Source: Undaria pinnatifida (lineage: Eukaryota > Sar > Phaeophyceae > Laminariales > Alariaceae). Taken from it: a stretch of DNA of 64,000 nucleotides. Below, piece by piece: positions 30,705-43,800 of this stretch (its first letter is position 1; each line of letters starts with the position of its first letter). The notes below the pieces were generated by a model. The model did not search any database. It saw only the letters and a list, made by a program, of their open reading frames with translations, and was not told the DNA's origin. The position numbers were made by a program, and so were the translations under genes. The stretch spans positions 10,389,665 through 10,453,664 of the forward strand of contig JABAKD010000007.1 in NCBI GenBank assembly GCA_012845835.1, read 5' to 3'.

Positions 30705-32178
30705 GCTAGGGTACCGTAAATAGAAGGGTCCTTTTTAGGGGCCTTTTTTGGCAGGCTCGGGACCCCTCAACGCGAGTAGCCCCTCCATTTCGTTGCGGTG
30801 TAAAGTACTGTGTTGTTGGTGTTTTGAGTTGACGATATCAATCCCGCCGCAATGTCCGGAATGGTAAGCTACGCGTCCAGACTAGTGATGTACCCTGCCC
30901 CAGAAACGTCGCCTGGAATAATTTTGTCCGAGAGGTACTGAGTCATTCGCACGAGAGAGAGGTGAAATCCCGGTCGGTAGTAAAAACTGGCGGAATACCA
31001 TAACATCATCATAACATCATCGTAACACCATCATAGCACCACCATAACATCGTCATATCATCATCACATCATAACGTCATCATACCACCACCATAACATC
31101 ACCATAACATCTCATCATAACAATATCATCACATCATCATGACATCATCGTAACATCATCATAACATCATCCTTACATCATCATGACATCATTGTAAAAT
31201 CATCATAACACCACCATAACATAATCATATCATCATCACATCTTAACATCATTATAACACCACCATAACATCATCATAACATCACCATATCATCATCATA
31301 ACAACATCATCACATCATCATAGCATCTTCGTAATATCATCATAACAACACCATAACATCATCATAACATCATCATAACATCACCAGAGCATCATCATGA
31401 CTTCATCATAACATTATTATAACATCATCACGGCATAATAATAACACCACCATAACATCATCATAACATCATCATAACGTCATCATAGCATCACCATCAC
31501 ATTACCATAACATCATCGTAACATCATCATACTATCATCATACCATCATCCCAACATCATCATAACATCATCGTAACATCATCATAACATCATCATATCA
31601 TCATCACATCATAACATCATCATAGCACCACCATAATATCATCATAACATCACCATAACATCGTCATAACATCATCACAACACCATCAAAACATCATCAT
31701 AACATCATCGTACTATCATCATAACATCATTATAACATCATCCTAACATCGTCATAACATCATCATAGCATCATCACATCATCATAACATCATCATAACA
31801 CCATCATGACATCATTATAACATCATCATAACATCACCGTACCATCATCATAACATCATCATAACATGAGATCATAACATGACCATAACATCATCATTAC
31901 ATCATCTTAAAACTACCATAACATGATCATAACATGATTATGACATGATCATAAAATGATCATAACATGATCATAACATCATCATTAAATCATCGTAACA
32001 TCATTATAATACTACCATGACATCACCATAACATCATCACAACATCATCATAAAATCATCATAACTTCATCATAACATCACCATAACATCATCATAACAT
32101 CATTATAACATCATCATAACATCATAATAACATTATCACAACACCGTCGTAACATCCCCCCTCCTACCACCGTACCCT
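30705..32178 (+). mobile_element. Family C element expanded by an 11-bp minisatellite
   Basis: The left end is GGCTAGGGTACCGTAAAT. Then come AGAAGGGTCCTTTTTAGGGG, GTAAGCTACGCGTCCAG and GAGAGGTACTGAGTCATTC. Just before the right end (CCCCCTCCTACCACCGTACC then CTTGATC) the sequence is replaced by about 1.16 kb of 11-bp repeats. Without the array the element would be about 310 bp, normal for the family. Confidence 0.8.
30997..32158 (+). repeat. 11-bp minisatellite (ATAACATCATC)n, about 100 units
   Basis: Degenerate 11-mers of type ATAACATCATC, with ACC, CGT, TCA and GAC variants and occasional frame slips of 3 bp from CAT gain or loss. A TGATC-rich sub-block (31865-31985) shows a local variant amplified as a group. 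Confidence 0.9.
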
Positions 32179-32440
32179 TGATCGGATCGTACAAAATAAT
32201 CAATGCCTCTCGCACCTGGGGCAAGTCGTTAACATACGCACGCTAAGAAGATAAGGGCGCAACACTTTTTTTACAAGGCTCCTCGCTGGGCAAGAAGAAG
32301 GAGAAAAAAATGAGTGCGCTGATGCAGGCGCAAGTCGATGAACAACCCCCCCCGCGTGGCCTTGGCGTACGAATTCAACACACACCAGACACGTGAGTTC
32401 ACTATAGCGTCCCCCCCTAAACCAGCCATTATCTCTAAAT
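32179..32440. other. Unassigned stretch
   Basis: Nothing recognised beyond short homopolymer runs. Confidence 0.35.
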
Positions 32441-32499
32441 ATAGAACGTTTCATGACGAGAGGAAGCCATGAAAATATATATCTACATCCGTCTTGTAT

Positions 32500-32912
32500 G
32501 CAAAGGAATAAGACATTCGATTTTTCATCCTTTAGCAGTGTAATTCTTTCCCGAAGAGACGTTCTAAGTAAGGTAGCCCTCCCAACATTTCTTCAGCATA
32601 ATTGCTGGTTATGAAACCATCTCCAGGCCGTATCTCCTGAAACACGGTGGCCTTTGCCACTGCCAACGTCATCGTCCGGTAGTCCTTTGCACACATGAAA
32701 ACATGTGAAGATGTTGGTTTTCATGATGGCATCCTTCCTCGTGTCGATCAGCCACGAAGCGTTCATTTGAAGAACATCGCTAGGTTGGGGGGGGAGCTAT
32801 CGCAGAATTTGTAGAAATCAGCCTTTTTTGGTTTTTAAGGACGTGTCTTAAGCTCCCCAAGTGAGGGACCCAGGAGAAAAAGTGATACACCTCTATCGTA
32901 ACACTCGTCCTA
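32500..32912 (+). mobile_element. Family A copy split by a family B insertion, 5'-truncated
   Basis: A-type text GATTTTTCATCCTTTAGCAG up to about 32555 is cut by family B. It resumes at about 32815 with AAATCAGCCTTTTTTGG, GTGTCTTAAGCTCCCCAAGT and GATACACCTCTATCGTAACA. The two halves join at the expected position of the A sequence (between TAGCAGTTTTATTT and CAAATCGGTTTTGGG). Confidence 0.6.
32556..32814 (+). mobile_element. Family B MITE, copy 4, inside family A
   Basis: GAGACGTTCTAAGTAAGGTA starts the copy. ATGAAACCATCTCCAGGCCG, CCAACGTCATCGTCCGGTAG and GTCGATCAGCCACGAAGCG are inside. A G run with AGCTATCGCAGAATTTG closes it. Confidence 0.75.
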
Positions 32913-33162
32913 TTCTAAATCCTGGTAATTTGTCCCAAAAACGGGTTTCCAGCTGTAAAAGCGTTAAGGAGCATGCGTACGTGCTACGTGCGTGCCGAGC
33001 ATGTCCTGACGTTTTGAACCGGAAGAGCTCACAGCTTCCCGAAAACATGACCTCGCCGGAAGTATCAACAACGTGAAAAAAAAGATGAACAATCCCCCAT
33101 GGTCTATGAATGGCCTGACGATTTTTTATCGCAAAATGATGCGAAAATACATGGTTTTTTTT

Positions 33163-33250
33163 AACCCTTTCAGCACCGCAAACTCCCGACATAGGGCAAT
33201 ACACTTGGACTTGGAGTAGGAAATCGTTAGGAGTTGGAAATGAGTTAAAT
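33163..33250 (+). repeat. Family I short repeat, copy 1
   Basis: TTAACCCTTTCAGCACCGCA, then ACTTGGACTTGGAGTAGG and GTTGGAAATGAGTTAAAT. The same run recurs at 36883-36972 and more weakly at 35561-35640 and 37279-37345. Confidence 0.6.
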
Positions 33251-33611
33251 ATGTCAGGATGTTCCTCGCAGTCGATAACAAGCAACGTGAAAATAACCGG
33301 CAAAACAGACAGAAGGTACGCTAGGGGCGTCAATTTTAGGGATTATCTTTCAGCGGCTCACTGCCACTCGCGAGTAGAGTGGCTGCCTTCCATCTCTGCA
33401 GGATCACAGGTCTACTCGGCGGAAGGGGCACGGTATATCTCCACGAATGCGGAGCCCCCCGTTCTGGCTTCGAGCAAACGGGCTCCCCCGAGCTCTCCAT
33501 TTCCGAACAAAAATGAGGGAAACTGACGCGAGGTGGATACACGCGTCTATCGTTTCTGTAAATAATCGACTGTGTTGTTCTTTGCTTATGGGATGCTTTA
33601 GGAGTGACCGG

Positions 33612-33885
33612 CGAGTCACCCCACGGTATTGGGGTTGCGCGTTTTGGACCAAATGCTTTTATGGTCGGGGTTGCGTTCCTGAACCGACGGGCCACCTGTT
33701 GGTCTGATTCTCTTACGAGTGCAATTGTGTCAGGATGTATAAGGACTACTAGCGCCTAGAAGAAGGCGTTGGCCGGATTGCGCGAACGACCGAATGAATG
33801 CCTTCGAAGTCATGCTTCGGGTGCGATATTGAACACATCGTGAAGTTCATTAGCGAGGTGTACACGTGGCACGACCCCCACACTG
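33612..33885 (+). mobile_element. Family G element, copy 5
   Basis: GAGTCACCCCACGGTATTGG, TTGCGCGTTTTGGACCAAA, CTCTTACGAGTGCAATTGTG, GGATTGCGCGAACGACC and GCCTTCGAAGTCATGCTTCG. The right terminal is decayed (CACGACCCCCACACTG). Confidence 0.7.
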
Positions 33886-34143
33886 CACATCTACTCAGTG
33901 GAACATCCATGGTCTAAATCGAGGAACACTGCGGATCTACTCGTTGGAGTATCCATGGTATACGTCGAGGAACGCGGAGCCCCGTTCTGTCGCGAGTGGA
34001 CGGGACCCCCCGAGCTCTCCAACTCCGAGTAAAAGGACGATTTCAAACTTGACGCGAGAGGCGGGCAGACGCGCCTGACGTCCCCGTAAATAATCGATTA
34101 CCATTATATTGTTCTTTATATTAAGGATTTTATGGGCAATCGG

Positions 34144-34482
34144 CGAATCATTCCACGGTATAGGTGTTGTACGTTTTGGACCAAAGGTTTTCCAAACGGG
34201 GGGCGTGCCCGACGTGAGGATCTATTTGTTGGTCTGATGCTCTCACGAGTACAATTGTGTTGGGACTCCTATTTAAGGCATAGAACACGAGGTCTTGGCC
34301 GAAATATGCGCTCTTACGAGCGTAATTGCGGTAGGAGTACTATTTAGAGCATAGAAGAAGATCTTGGCCGGAATAGGCGAACGAATGCCTCTTCGCAGTC
34401 ATTCTTCGAGTGAGAAGTCGAACTCCTCATGTTAAGGGCTTGGAAAACGCCCGCCGCGCACCCCTACTGTGTGGGATGACTC
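34144..34482 (+). mobile_element. Family G element, copy 6
   Basis: GAATCATTCCACGGTATAGG, TACGTTTTGGACCAAAGG, CTCTCACGAGTACAATTGTG and GCGAACGAATGCCTCTTCG, ending CACCCCTACTGTGTGGGATG then ACTC. An internal duplication of CTTACGAGCGTAATTGCGG, then AGCATAGAAGAAGATCTTGG, lengthens this copy. Confidence 0.75.
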
Positions 34483-34513
34483 CGGCCTAGAACGTTTCAC
34501 TCCGGGCACGTGG

Positions 34514-34793
34514 AGAGTCATCCCACGCAAGGAGTACGGCGGACCGTGAACTTCTGAGCTCCTACTATTAATATAAGGGAGCTCGAATATATCACCCGAA
34601 GCATGACTTCGAAGGCATTCGTTTCGCGCAATCGGACAAAACCCTTCGGTGTGCGCTAGTGTAGGAAGCGAACACGACCATAAAAAAAACTACTGTATAG
34701 ACTGACCCGTGATAGCTCTCCACCTGACGAGCTCTACACCCCGGCCAGAAACGTCTGGTCCACAGAAGTGCAACGCCTATCGTGCTATGACTC
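34514..34793 (-). mobile_element. Family G element, copy 7
   Basis: The minus-orientation copy runs from GAGTCATCCCACGCAAGGAG to CCTATCGTGCTATGACTC. ACCCGAAGCATGACTTCGAA and GTCTGGTCCACAGAAGTGC are inside. It lies in opposite orientation 31 bp after copy 6. Confidence 0.75.
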
Positions 34794-35029
34794 ATGGTAC
34801 GATCGGTATTACATAGGGTGTTGCACATCACCCCACCTACTACAACAAGGTAATAATCGCACGCCCTACGTAAGCGCGTGTAAGGATTTTCAGATGCGCA
34901 CGACCTAGACTTCCCATTATTAGCGAGTTGGTATGCGTGGCACGACTGCCACTGCCGACCTTGTACCGACCTCGGGTCCCCCTAAGGGTCCGTGTTAGGC
35001 TTGTGTGCTTAGGGCTAGCTTTGGGGGTG

Positions 35030-35095
35030 GAGGAGTCATTCCGCGATCGGGGTTTCACGTTTGTTTGGGGCCAAACTTTTCTGACCGCGGTCGGT
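35030..35095 (+). mobile_element. Family G left-end fragment
   Basis: GAGTCATTCCGCGATCGGGG, TTTCACGTTTGTTTGGGGCC and AAACTTTTCTGACCGCGG match the G start. The element is cut short just before a family A copy. Confidence 0.55.
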
Positions 35096-35120
35096 CGTGG
35101 TCGTTAACCCACCTCATGCC

Positions 35121-35562
35121 TGTTACGAGGGAGGTGCACCCTTTGTTTTCTGAGGCTTCTTAACCCGAGGAGAAGCTCTTCTCCCCTCACTCTCACAAAA
35201 TCCGGTTTTCGAGGAAACTACCAAGTTGTTGGCGGATGAAAAAATCTCTTGGTCTCTACGTGTCCGGCGAAAAATACATCAGAGAATGAAACGACCAAAC
35301 GGCTTCCGCTATACCTACAACGGGACCCGAAGGGTGCGCCAGCTAGCGTTGGGCTGCGAAAGCAACTAAGTTAAATCGACACACGACGCGTATGAAAAAA
35401 AATACGTGGAAGTGCGGTGAGCTAAAGCTTTATTATTCCCCATCCGCCGGAGGATGCAAAAAAAAAAAAAAAAATCCCGACGATTTTAGGAATAAGTATC
35501 CCCGTGGTTTGGAAAATGTTCAATATCAGCCGAAGTGCTAGCTCCGTCGTAGCAAGCGCCTC
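35121..35562 (-). mobile_element. Family A MITE with an internal extra segment
   Basis: GTTACGAGGGAGGTGCACC starts the copy. GTTGGCGGATGAAAAAATCT and TTGGTCTCTACGTGTCC follow. About 180 bp of foreign sequence (35277-35455) separates these from CCCGACGATTTTAGG and the end GCTCCGTCGTAGCAAGCG. I could not identify the extra segment. Confidence 0.6.
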
Positions 35563-35640
35563 TTAGCACCGCAATCCCTACACGGGGAAAACGCACTTGC
35601 ACTTAGGCTATCTGTGTGCCTGGGGTAGGATTGCTCACGG
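35561..35640 (+). repeat. Family I short repeat, diverged
   Basis: CTTAGCACCGCAATCCCTAC, then ACGGGGAAAACGCACTTGCA. It abuts the family A end directly. Confidence 0.4.
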
Positions 35641-36880
35641 GGAGATTGCTCTCGGTGCCCGACAAGGGGCCGTCAGGCGGAGGAGAAGAGATAATAGGTT
35701 GAATGATACATTTTTTATCGTTCACTAGAAGTAGACCAGAAGATGTAGACACACACACGAAGATGACCACACTACTACTGAACGACGACAACTCGTGCAC
35801 AACTGAGCCTAATGGGGCTCAACTCGAGCATGTGAAGATTGGGACCGCCAATCATATCAATCGCAACAAACACTGCGCGCAACTCTCTGAAAACCTTGGT
35901 TGCACTGCCGTATGTGCGACGACACGGAAACTTTCTGGTGGGTCTCGCCTTGGTCAAACCCTTTCTCAGCGACGGTATAACATACTAAAAACCTAGGAAG
36001 CTATTCAACACCAATTAACTGATCAACCAACCAACTAGTCAACTAACTAGCCGAGAGACTGTACGGATTACCGACATTGTATCGAGAGAATCCCACTTTG
36101 TTTGTGTCTTCCAGCACTATTCGACCTATCAATGTACATACTTGGGCCACTACCTGTGATTTTCCAGTCGTATTACTCTTCTTGTGCTTTGCAAATGAAC
36201 AATATCCGATTATATTTGAGCGTCTAATTGAAGCCTTGTGGTTTGAACTATCTCTCAATCACTTCTTAGGCCGCTACTTGTGTTTTGCAATGATGTTACC
36301 CGATCTATATACTTACGCGATGGGATTACTCTTCGGGATATACCAGTGGTCTATCGTAAGATTACTTCCAAATTTTATTATCCTGTGCTCTAGCTCCAAG
36401 GGTTTTGTCCCCATGTCGGAGTGCGGTGGAAAAAAGCCTAATTAAGCAGGGGTCATCACGGTAAAGTATGAACGGAGATTCTGACGTGAGGACCGTCAGG
36501 AGATTTAGGCGTTACCCCCACCACCACCGCGTAGCATGCATGCGTCGCTATAACGCTATATATAGTCTATATAGCATGCGTCGCTATAACTCTATATATA
36601 GCTATAGTATTTATTCACCATTGCCGGATGACAAACAAACAAGACGTGTTGCGCAAAGAATCCACAGAATGCCCAGCATGCAGGCAAAGAACCTTGGCGA
36701 CAGATTGTTTTGAGATAATATAAAGACAACGCAGTAACTGATCGTCTGTTAATGAAATGCCACAACAACCAGCACGGACACAAAAAATCCGAACGACAGG
36801 CATTCTATTAGACTATAATATGCGCTATTTGGTAAAAATGTGTGTCACGCAGAAGAGCTCAACCCCCCACACAGATAGGT
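35641..36880. other. Mostly unassigned stretch
   Basis: A 122-codon frame at 36077-36445 (+) reads a hydrophobic peptide with no motif I recognise. Within it GGGCCACTACCTGTGATTTT and TAGGCCGCTACTTGTGTTTT are a diverged internal duplication. At 36536-36605 a GCATGCGTCGCTATAAC unit followed by TATATATAG is doubled. No confident gene. Confidence 0.35.
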
Positions 36881-36882
36881 GT

Positions 36883-36972
36883 TTAAACCCTTTTAGCACC
36901 GCATTCCCGATATGGGGACAAAACACTTGGAGTTAGACTTGGAAAAAATATGGGGTTGGAAATGGGTTAAGA
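36883..36972 (+). repeat. Family I short repeat, copy 2
   Basis: TTAAACCCTTTTAGCACCGC, ATTCCCGATATGGGG, ACACTTGGAGTTAGACTTGG and GTTGGAAATGGGTTAAG. This is the best match to the 33163 copy. Confidence 0.6.
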
Positions 36973-37639
36973 CGGTTGTCGCAATCTAGCCGCCTTCGTC
37001 AAAACAACACCGGCGTACGACCCATACAACGTAACATAGTACGCCCAACTCCAAGAGCGACACAGGACTTCCTCGCAATAACAAGCCCCTCCTTATCGAA
37101 AAACGAAACCGTGCACCGTCTTCTACCGAGCGTATGTATACACACAGAAGAATCCAAGCAGACGAGAGAGACCTTCTACGCCACTTGCTTGTTGTGGACA
37201 GTTGCTCGTGGGACGCATCAATCATCAAATCGCGCGAGGTCCACAACGCTTGATGAAAAAAAGGCGAACCCGCGCGCTTTACCCTTTAGTTGGCACTGCA
37301 TTCCAAGACGGCGGGCCAAACCGCTTGGAATTATAGACTACTACTACGGTACCCATAACTTCAAGACTTTTGAGTTTGGTACATCATGTCTGCACGTTCA
37401 AAAACTTTATTTTTGCATAAATACACGCGAAAGTACCAGGCCCTCTCTCGTGTAGCCTATATCCAGCATGGTCCAATACAACACATACATCTAAACCGAT
37501 GCATTTCTATCCACAGCAGCTGTCAGATTCTGTCGCCCTCAGAAACGGGTTTTATAGTTTCCGCGCACAGACTGCCTAACATCACCCTGTTGACCCTGAT
37601 AGCTACACTGTTGTTGCAAGGGGAGTCGCCGAACTATAT

Positions 37640-38160
37640 CCTCAAATAATGAGGACACACAACCCGTAATACGCGCGATCGGAGTATCACACACAGCTTG
37701 CAAAGATGAGTTTCGACAAAATTCTTCGATCTCACAGCTGGAGTGTATTTTCATTTTTTTAATGCTATAACCACACATATACGCAGTACTTGTAGAGAAG
37801 CATTACAGCTGTGAGATCGGAGATTTCGTCGAATTTCATTGTGCAAGCTGTGTGTGGCTGATATTTATTATAAAAAAAGAAAGAAATACACTCCATGGAC
37901 CAGCTGTTAGATCGAAGATTTTGTCGAAATACATCTTTGCAAGCTGTGTGTGATGCTGTACTCCGTTCGCGCGTATTACGGGTTGTGTGTCCTCATGAAG
38001 GATGGGTGATCTTTATTCTAAAAAATACACTCCAGCTGTGAGATCGAAGATTTTGTCGAAACTCATCTTTGCAAGCTGTGTGTGATATTCTGATCGCGCG
38101 TATTACGGGTTGTTGTGTGTCCTCATGAAGGATATAGGTCGGCGACTCCCCTTTCAACTA
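37640..38160. mobile_element. Clustered inverted family D ends, unit 1
   Basis: GTCGCCGAACTATATCC to CACAGCTGGAGTGTATTTTC is the inverted end. It is followed by three direct ends starting CAGCTGTGAGATCGGAGATT (37807), CAGCTGTTAGATCGAAGATT (37903) and CAGCTGTGAGATCGAAGATT (38034). The third is the most complete, running to GGCGACTCCCCTTT. Such head-to-head ends could form large cruciforms. Confidence 0.65.
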
Positions 38161-39359
38161 CTCGTACAGTGTAAATATTCATCTCAGGTAAATTAATAGA
38201 TACTGGCAGATAGGAACAAGAAATGGGGGGGGTCCATTCCTGCGGATTTTGGCACTGAGCTATTATTATGGTTCCGTCGACCGGTGTTACACACACCAAG
38301 GAAAGTATCCCGGAACGTTCCTCGTGCCGAGATTCCGAACAAAATGCAACTTTTAGTGACCATATATAGATGTAAGGTTATAGGTGGGCCAAATGATCTC
38401 AAGTTCGGACAATTCGCCTTTCGATGCCGTATCTTACATATATATATTAACCCTTCTGAGCAATTGATATCACGTCATTATCTTTCTAGCCGTCCTCGAC
38501 GTAGCTTTCATTCACCCCCCCCCCCCCCCTCCAACGCCCCCTCCTTCCCCACACCCCGCACGATCGCCTAGACCCAGCACCGCACGTATAGCAAGCCCCT
38601 ACATATATGAGTGATACGCGCGATCGGAGGATCACACACATGTTGCGAACATCAGTGTCGACCACATCCTTGATCCCATAGCTGGAGTGTATTTTAATAT
38701 TGTATGCGACCTAAACCTCTTGAAACCCCCCCCCCCCCCGCCCCCCTTTTTTTTTGTTTTTTCGTCGCTTCCTCTCGCTTAAACGCCCCACCTACTATCG
38801 AAATCCGCCAGAGTAATAAACACTTCCACGCCCTGGATATCGCCTCGTTATCTTTTTGTAGAGCCGTCCATGCCGCTGCTGCTGCAATTCCCACCGATCC
38901 CCGCCCCCAACGCCCCCTCCTTCCCCACCGTCCGCAATATCGCCTAGACCTAGCACCACGCGTATAGCAAACCCCTACATCTATGCGACCTAAAGCCCTC
39001 CCGCCCCGCCCCCCGCCTCCCCCGCCACATTCCCCCCCCGTCCCCCACAAGAAGAATTTATAGTTTCCACGCACAAATCGATCTGCCCCACCCGTCCCCC
39101 CCCCCCCTACCCCCCTCCCGCCCCCCTTTTAATAAAAAATCAGGCCCCCACGTCCTTAAAAACTCCGCCCTCCCCTCACCGGTTATTCGACTTACGGGAT
39201 TCACTTGATAAACTGATGCATTTTTCCATCCGCACAGCTGTCAGATTTTGTCCCCCTCAGAAACTGGTTTCAAAGTTTCCGCGCACAGACTGCCTAACAT
39301 CACGCTGTTGACCCTGACAGCTACACTGTAGTTGCAAGGGGAGTCGCCGACCTATATCC

Positions 39360-39880
39360 TTCATAAGAACACACAACCCGGAATACGCACGATCGGAGTA
39401 TCACACACAGCTTACAAAGATGAGTTTCGACAAAAGGTTTTCGACCTCACAGCTGGAGTGTATTTTCATTTTTTTAATACTATAACCACACATATACGTA
39501 GTATAATAGAAGCGTTACAGCTGTGAGATCGAAGATTTCGTCGAATTTCATTGTGCAAGCTGTGCGTGGGTGATAATTATTGTAAAAAAAAATAAAAATA
39601 CACTCCATGGACCAGCTGTTAGATCGAAGATTTTGTCGAAACTCATTTTTGCAAGCTGTGCGTGATACTGTACTCCGTTCGCGCTTATTTCGGGTTGACA
39701 ATTGTGTGTCCTCATGAAGGATGGGTGATCTTTATTCTAAAATATACACTCCATCTGTGAGATCGAAGACTTTGTCGAAACTCATCTTTGCAAGCTGTGT
39801 GTGATATTCCGATCGCGGTTATGACGGGTTGTTGTGTGTGTCCCCATGAAGGATATAGGTCGGCGACTCCCCTTTCAACT
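39360..39880. mobile_element. Clustered inverted family D ends, unit 2
   Basis: The same arrangement as unit 1, with small substitutions and indels (for example CATAAGAACACACAACCCGG and GTAGTATAATAGAAGCG). The parallel arrangement shows the cluster existed before the 1.72-kb duplication. Confidence 0.65.
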
Positions 39881-41393
39881 AAAGTGTAAATATTCATCTC
39901 AGGTAAATTAATAGATACTACTGGCAGATAGGAACAAGAAATAGGGGGGGGTCCATTCCTGCGGATTTTGGCACTGAGCTATTATTATGGTTCCGTCGAC
40001 CGGTGTGACACACACCAAGGAAAGTATCCCAGAACGTTCCTCGTGCCGAGATTCCGAACAAAATGCAACTTTTAATGACCATATATAGACGTAAGGTGTT
40101 AGATAGGTGGGCCAAATGATCTCAAGTTCGGACCATTAGCCTTTCGATGCCGTATCTTACATATATATATTGACCTTTGTAAGCAATTGATATCACGTCA
40201 TTATCTTTCTAGCCGTCCTTGACGTAGCTTTCATTCATCCCCCCCTCCCCGCCATCCCACGACCCCTCCTTCCCCACACCCCGCACGATCGCCTAGACCC
40301 AGCACCGCGCGTATAGCAAGCCCCTACATATATGAGTGATACGCGCGATCGGAGGATCACACACAATGTTGCGAACATCAGTGTCGACCACATCCTTCAT
40401 CTCATAGCTGGAGTGTATATTAATATTACATGTGACCTAAACCTCTTGAACCCCCACCCCCCCCGCCCCCCCTTTTTTTTTTTTGTTTTTCGTCGCTTCC
40501 TCTCGCTTAAACGCCTCACCTAACATCGAAATCCGCCAGAGTAATAAACACTTCCACGCCCTGGATATCGCCTCGTTATCGTTTCAGAGCCGTCCATGCC
40601 GCTGCTGCAATTCCCACCGTCCCCCGCCCCCAACCCCCCCCACCTTTCCCACCGTCCGCAATATCGCCTAGACCTAGCACCACGCGTATAGCAAACCCCT
40701 ACATCTATGCGACCTAAAGCCCTACCCCCCCGCACCCCGCCTCTCTTGCCACATTCCCCCCCCCTCCCCCACAAGAAGGATTGATAGTTTCCACGCACAA
40801 ATTGACCTGCCCCACCCGTCCCCTCCCCCCCCCTCCCCCCCTCCCGCCCCCCTTTTGATCAAAATCAGGCCCTCACGTCCTTAAAAACTCCGCCCTCCCC
40901 TCACCGGTTATTCGACGTACGGGATTCACTTGATAAACTGACGCATTTTTCCTTCCACACAGCTGTCAGATGTTGACCCCCTCAGAATCGGGCCTTAACG
41001 TTTCCGCGCACAGACTGCCTAACATCACCCTGTTAACCCTGATAGCTACACTGTAGTTGCAAGGGGAGTCGGCGACCTATATCCTTCATGAGGACACACA
41101 GCCCGTAATACGCGCGACCGGAGTGTCACACACAGCTTGCAAAAAAAATGAGTTTTGACAAAATGTTCGACCTCACAGCTGGAGTGTTTTTAAATATTCA
41201 TAATAAATAAGGCACGTACGTGTCATTGTATTCGAGAATACACAGTTCTTCTATTATCCTCTATTTTTGTACGAGATTGGGGGTGCCCGAAAATACCAAT
41301 CACTCCCGTCAATGCTCTCTTTCGACTTTGTGGGATTTTTCATGAGGGGTCGATGTTGAAGCTCATTCTGCACATGATGGGATGGCAAACGAA

Positions 41394-43490
<2,097 letters not shown>

Positions 43491-43496
43491 AAACAT

Positions 43497-43800
43497 TAAA
43501 ATACACTCGTATCATTCAGCTGTGGGATTGAACTTTCATCGAAACTCGTCCTTGTAAGTAAGTTGTTGTTTGTGATGATTTGCGCGTATTGCTATGTGTG
43601 TCCTCATTAAGGATGTATAGGTCGGCGACTCCCCTTAGAATTAGCTTGTACCAGGGCCAACAGGCGATGTTAATCATTCTGCGCGCATGGAAACTATGGA
43701 ACCCGTCTTTGAGCGGGACTACATCTGACGGCTGTGGAATGAATGCACTCGTTTATCATGTGTATCCTGTAAGCCGTATAACCGGTGGCGGAGGGTAGGG
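43497..43800 (+). mobile_element. Family D terminal region
   Basis: AAAATACACTCGTATCATTC, CAGCTGTGGGATTGAAC, GTGTCCTCATTAAGGATGTA, GGTCGGCGACTCCCC, CAGGCGATGTTAATCATTCT, ACATCTGACGGCTGTGG and CCGTATAACCGGTGGCGGAG. One-ended copy. Confidence 0.7.

Larger units (their letters stand above)
33411..34490 (+). repeat. Tandem duplication of about 526 bp containing family G
   Basis: Unit 1 starts TCTACTCGGCGGAA at 33411 and unit 2 starts TCTACTCGTTGGAGTATCC at 33937. Both carry GCGGAGCC, CGTTCTG, CCCCCGAGCTCTCCA, ACTTGACGCGAG or ACTGACGCGAG, GTAAATAATCGA and then a family G element. A 48-bp subrepeat (TCTACTCAGTGGAACATCC) is doubled at 33889-33984. The several open frames here read the duplicated DNA and have no motif. 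Confidence 0.75.
37515..41190. repeat. Tandem duplication of a 1.72-kb unit built from family D ends
   Basis: Unit 1 (37515-39236) and unit 2 (39237-40961) start with CAGCTGTCAGATTTTGTCCC. A truncated third copy runs to about 41190. Each unit holds, in order: an inverted D end, a D end head-to-head with it, two more D ends, a GTTCCGTCGACCGGTG block, a C-rich tract, and a GACCTAAACCTCTTGAA block with a second C-rich tract. No coding frame is conserved across the units. Confidence 0.85.

Noticed and set aside
30997-32158. CRISPR-like array
   Set aside because: An 11-bp continuous degenerate repeat without unique spacers in a eukaryotic context is a minisatellite.
36077-36445. 122-codon hydrophobic frame as a membrane protein
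   Set aside because: It contains a diverged internal DNA duplication, has no known motif, and is overlapped by a minus frame at its start.
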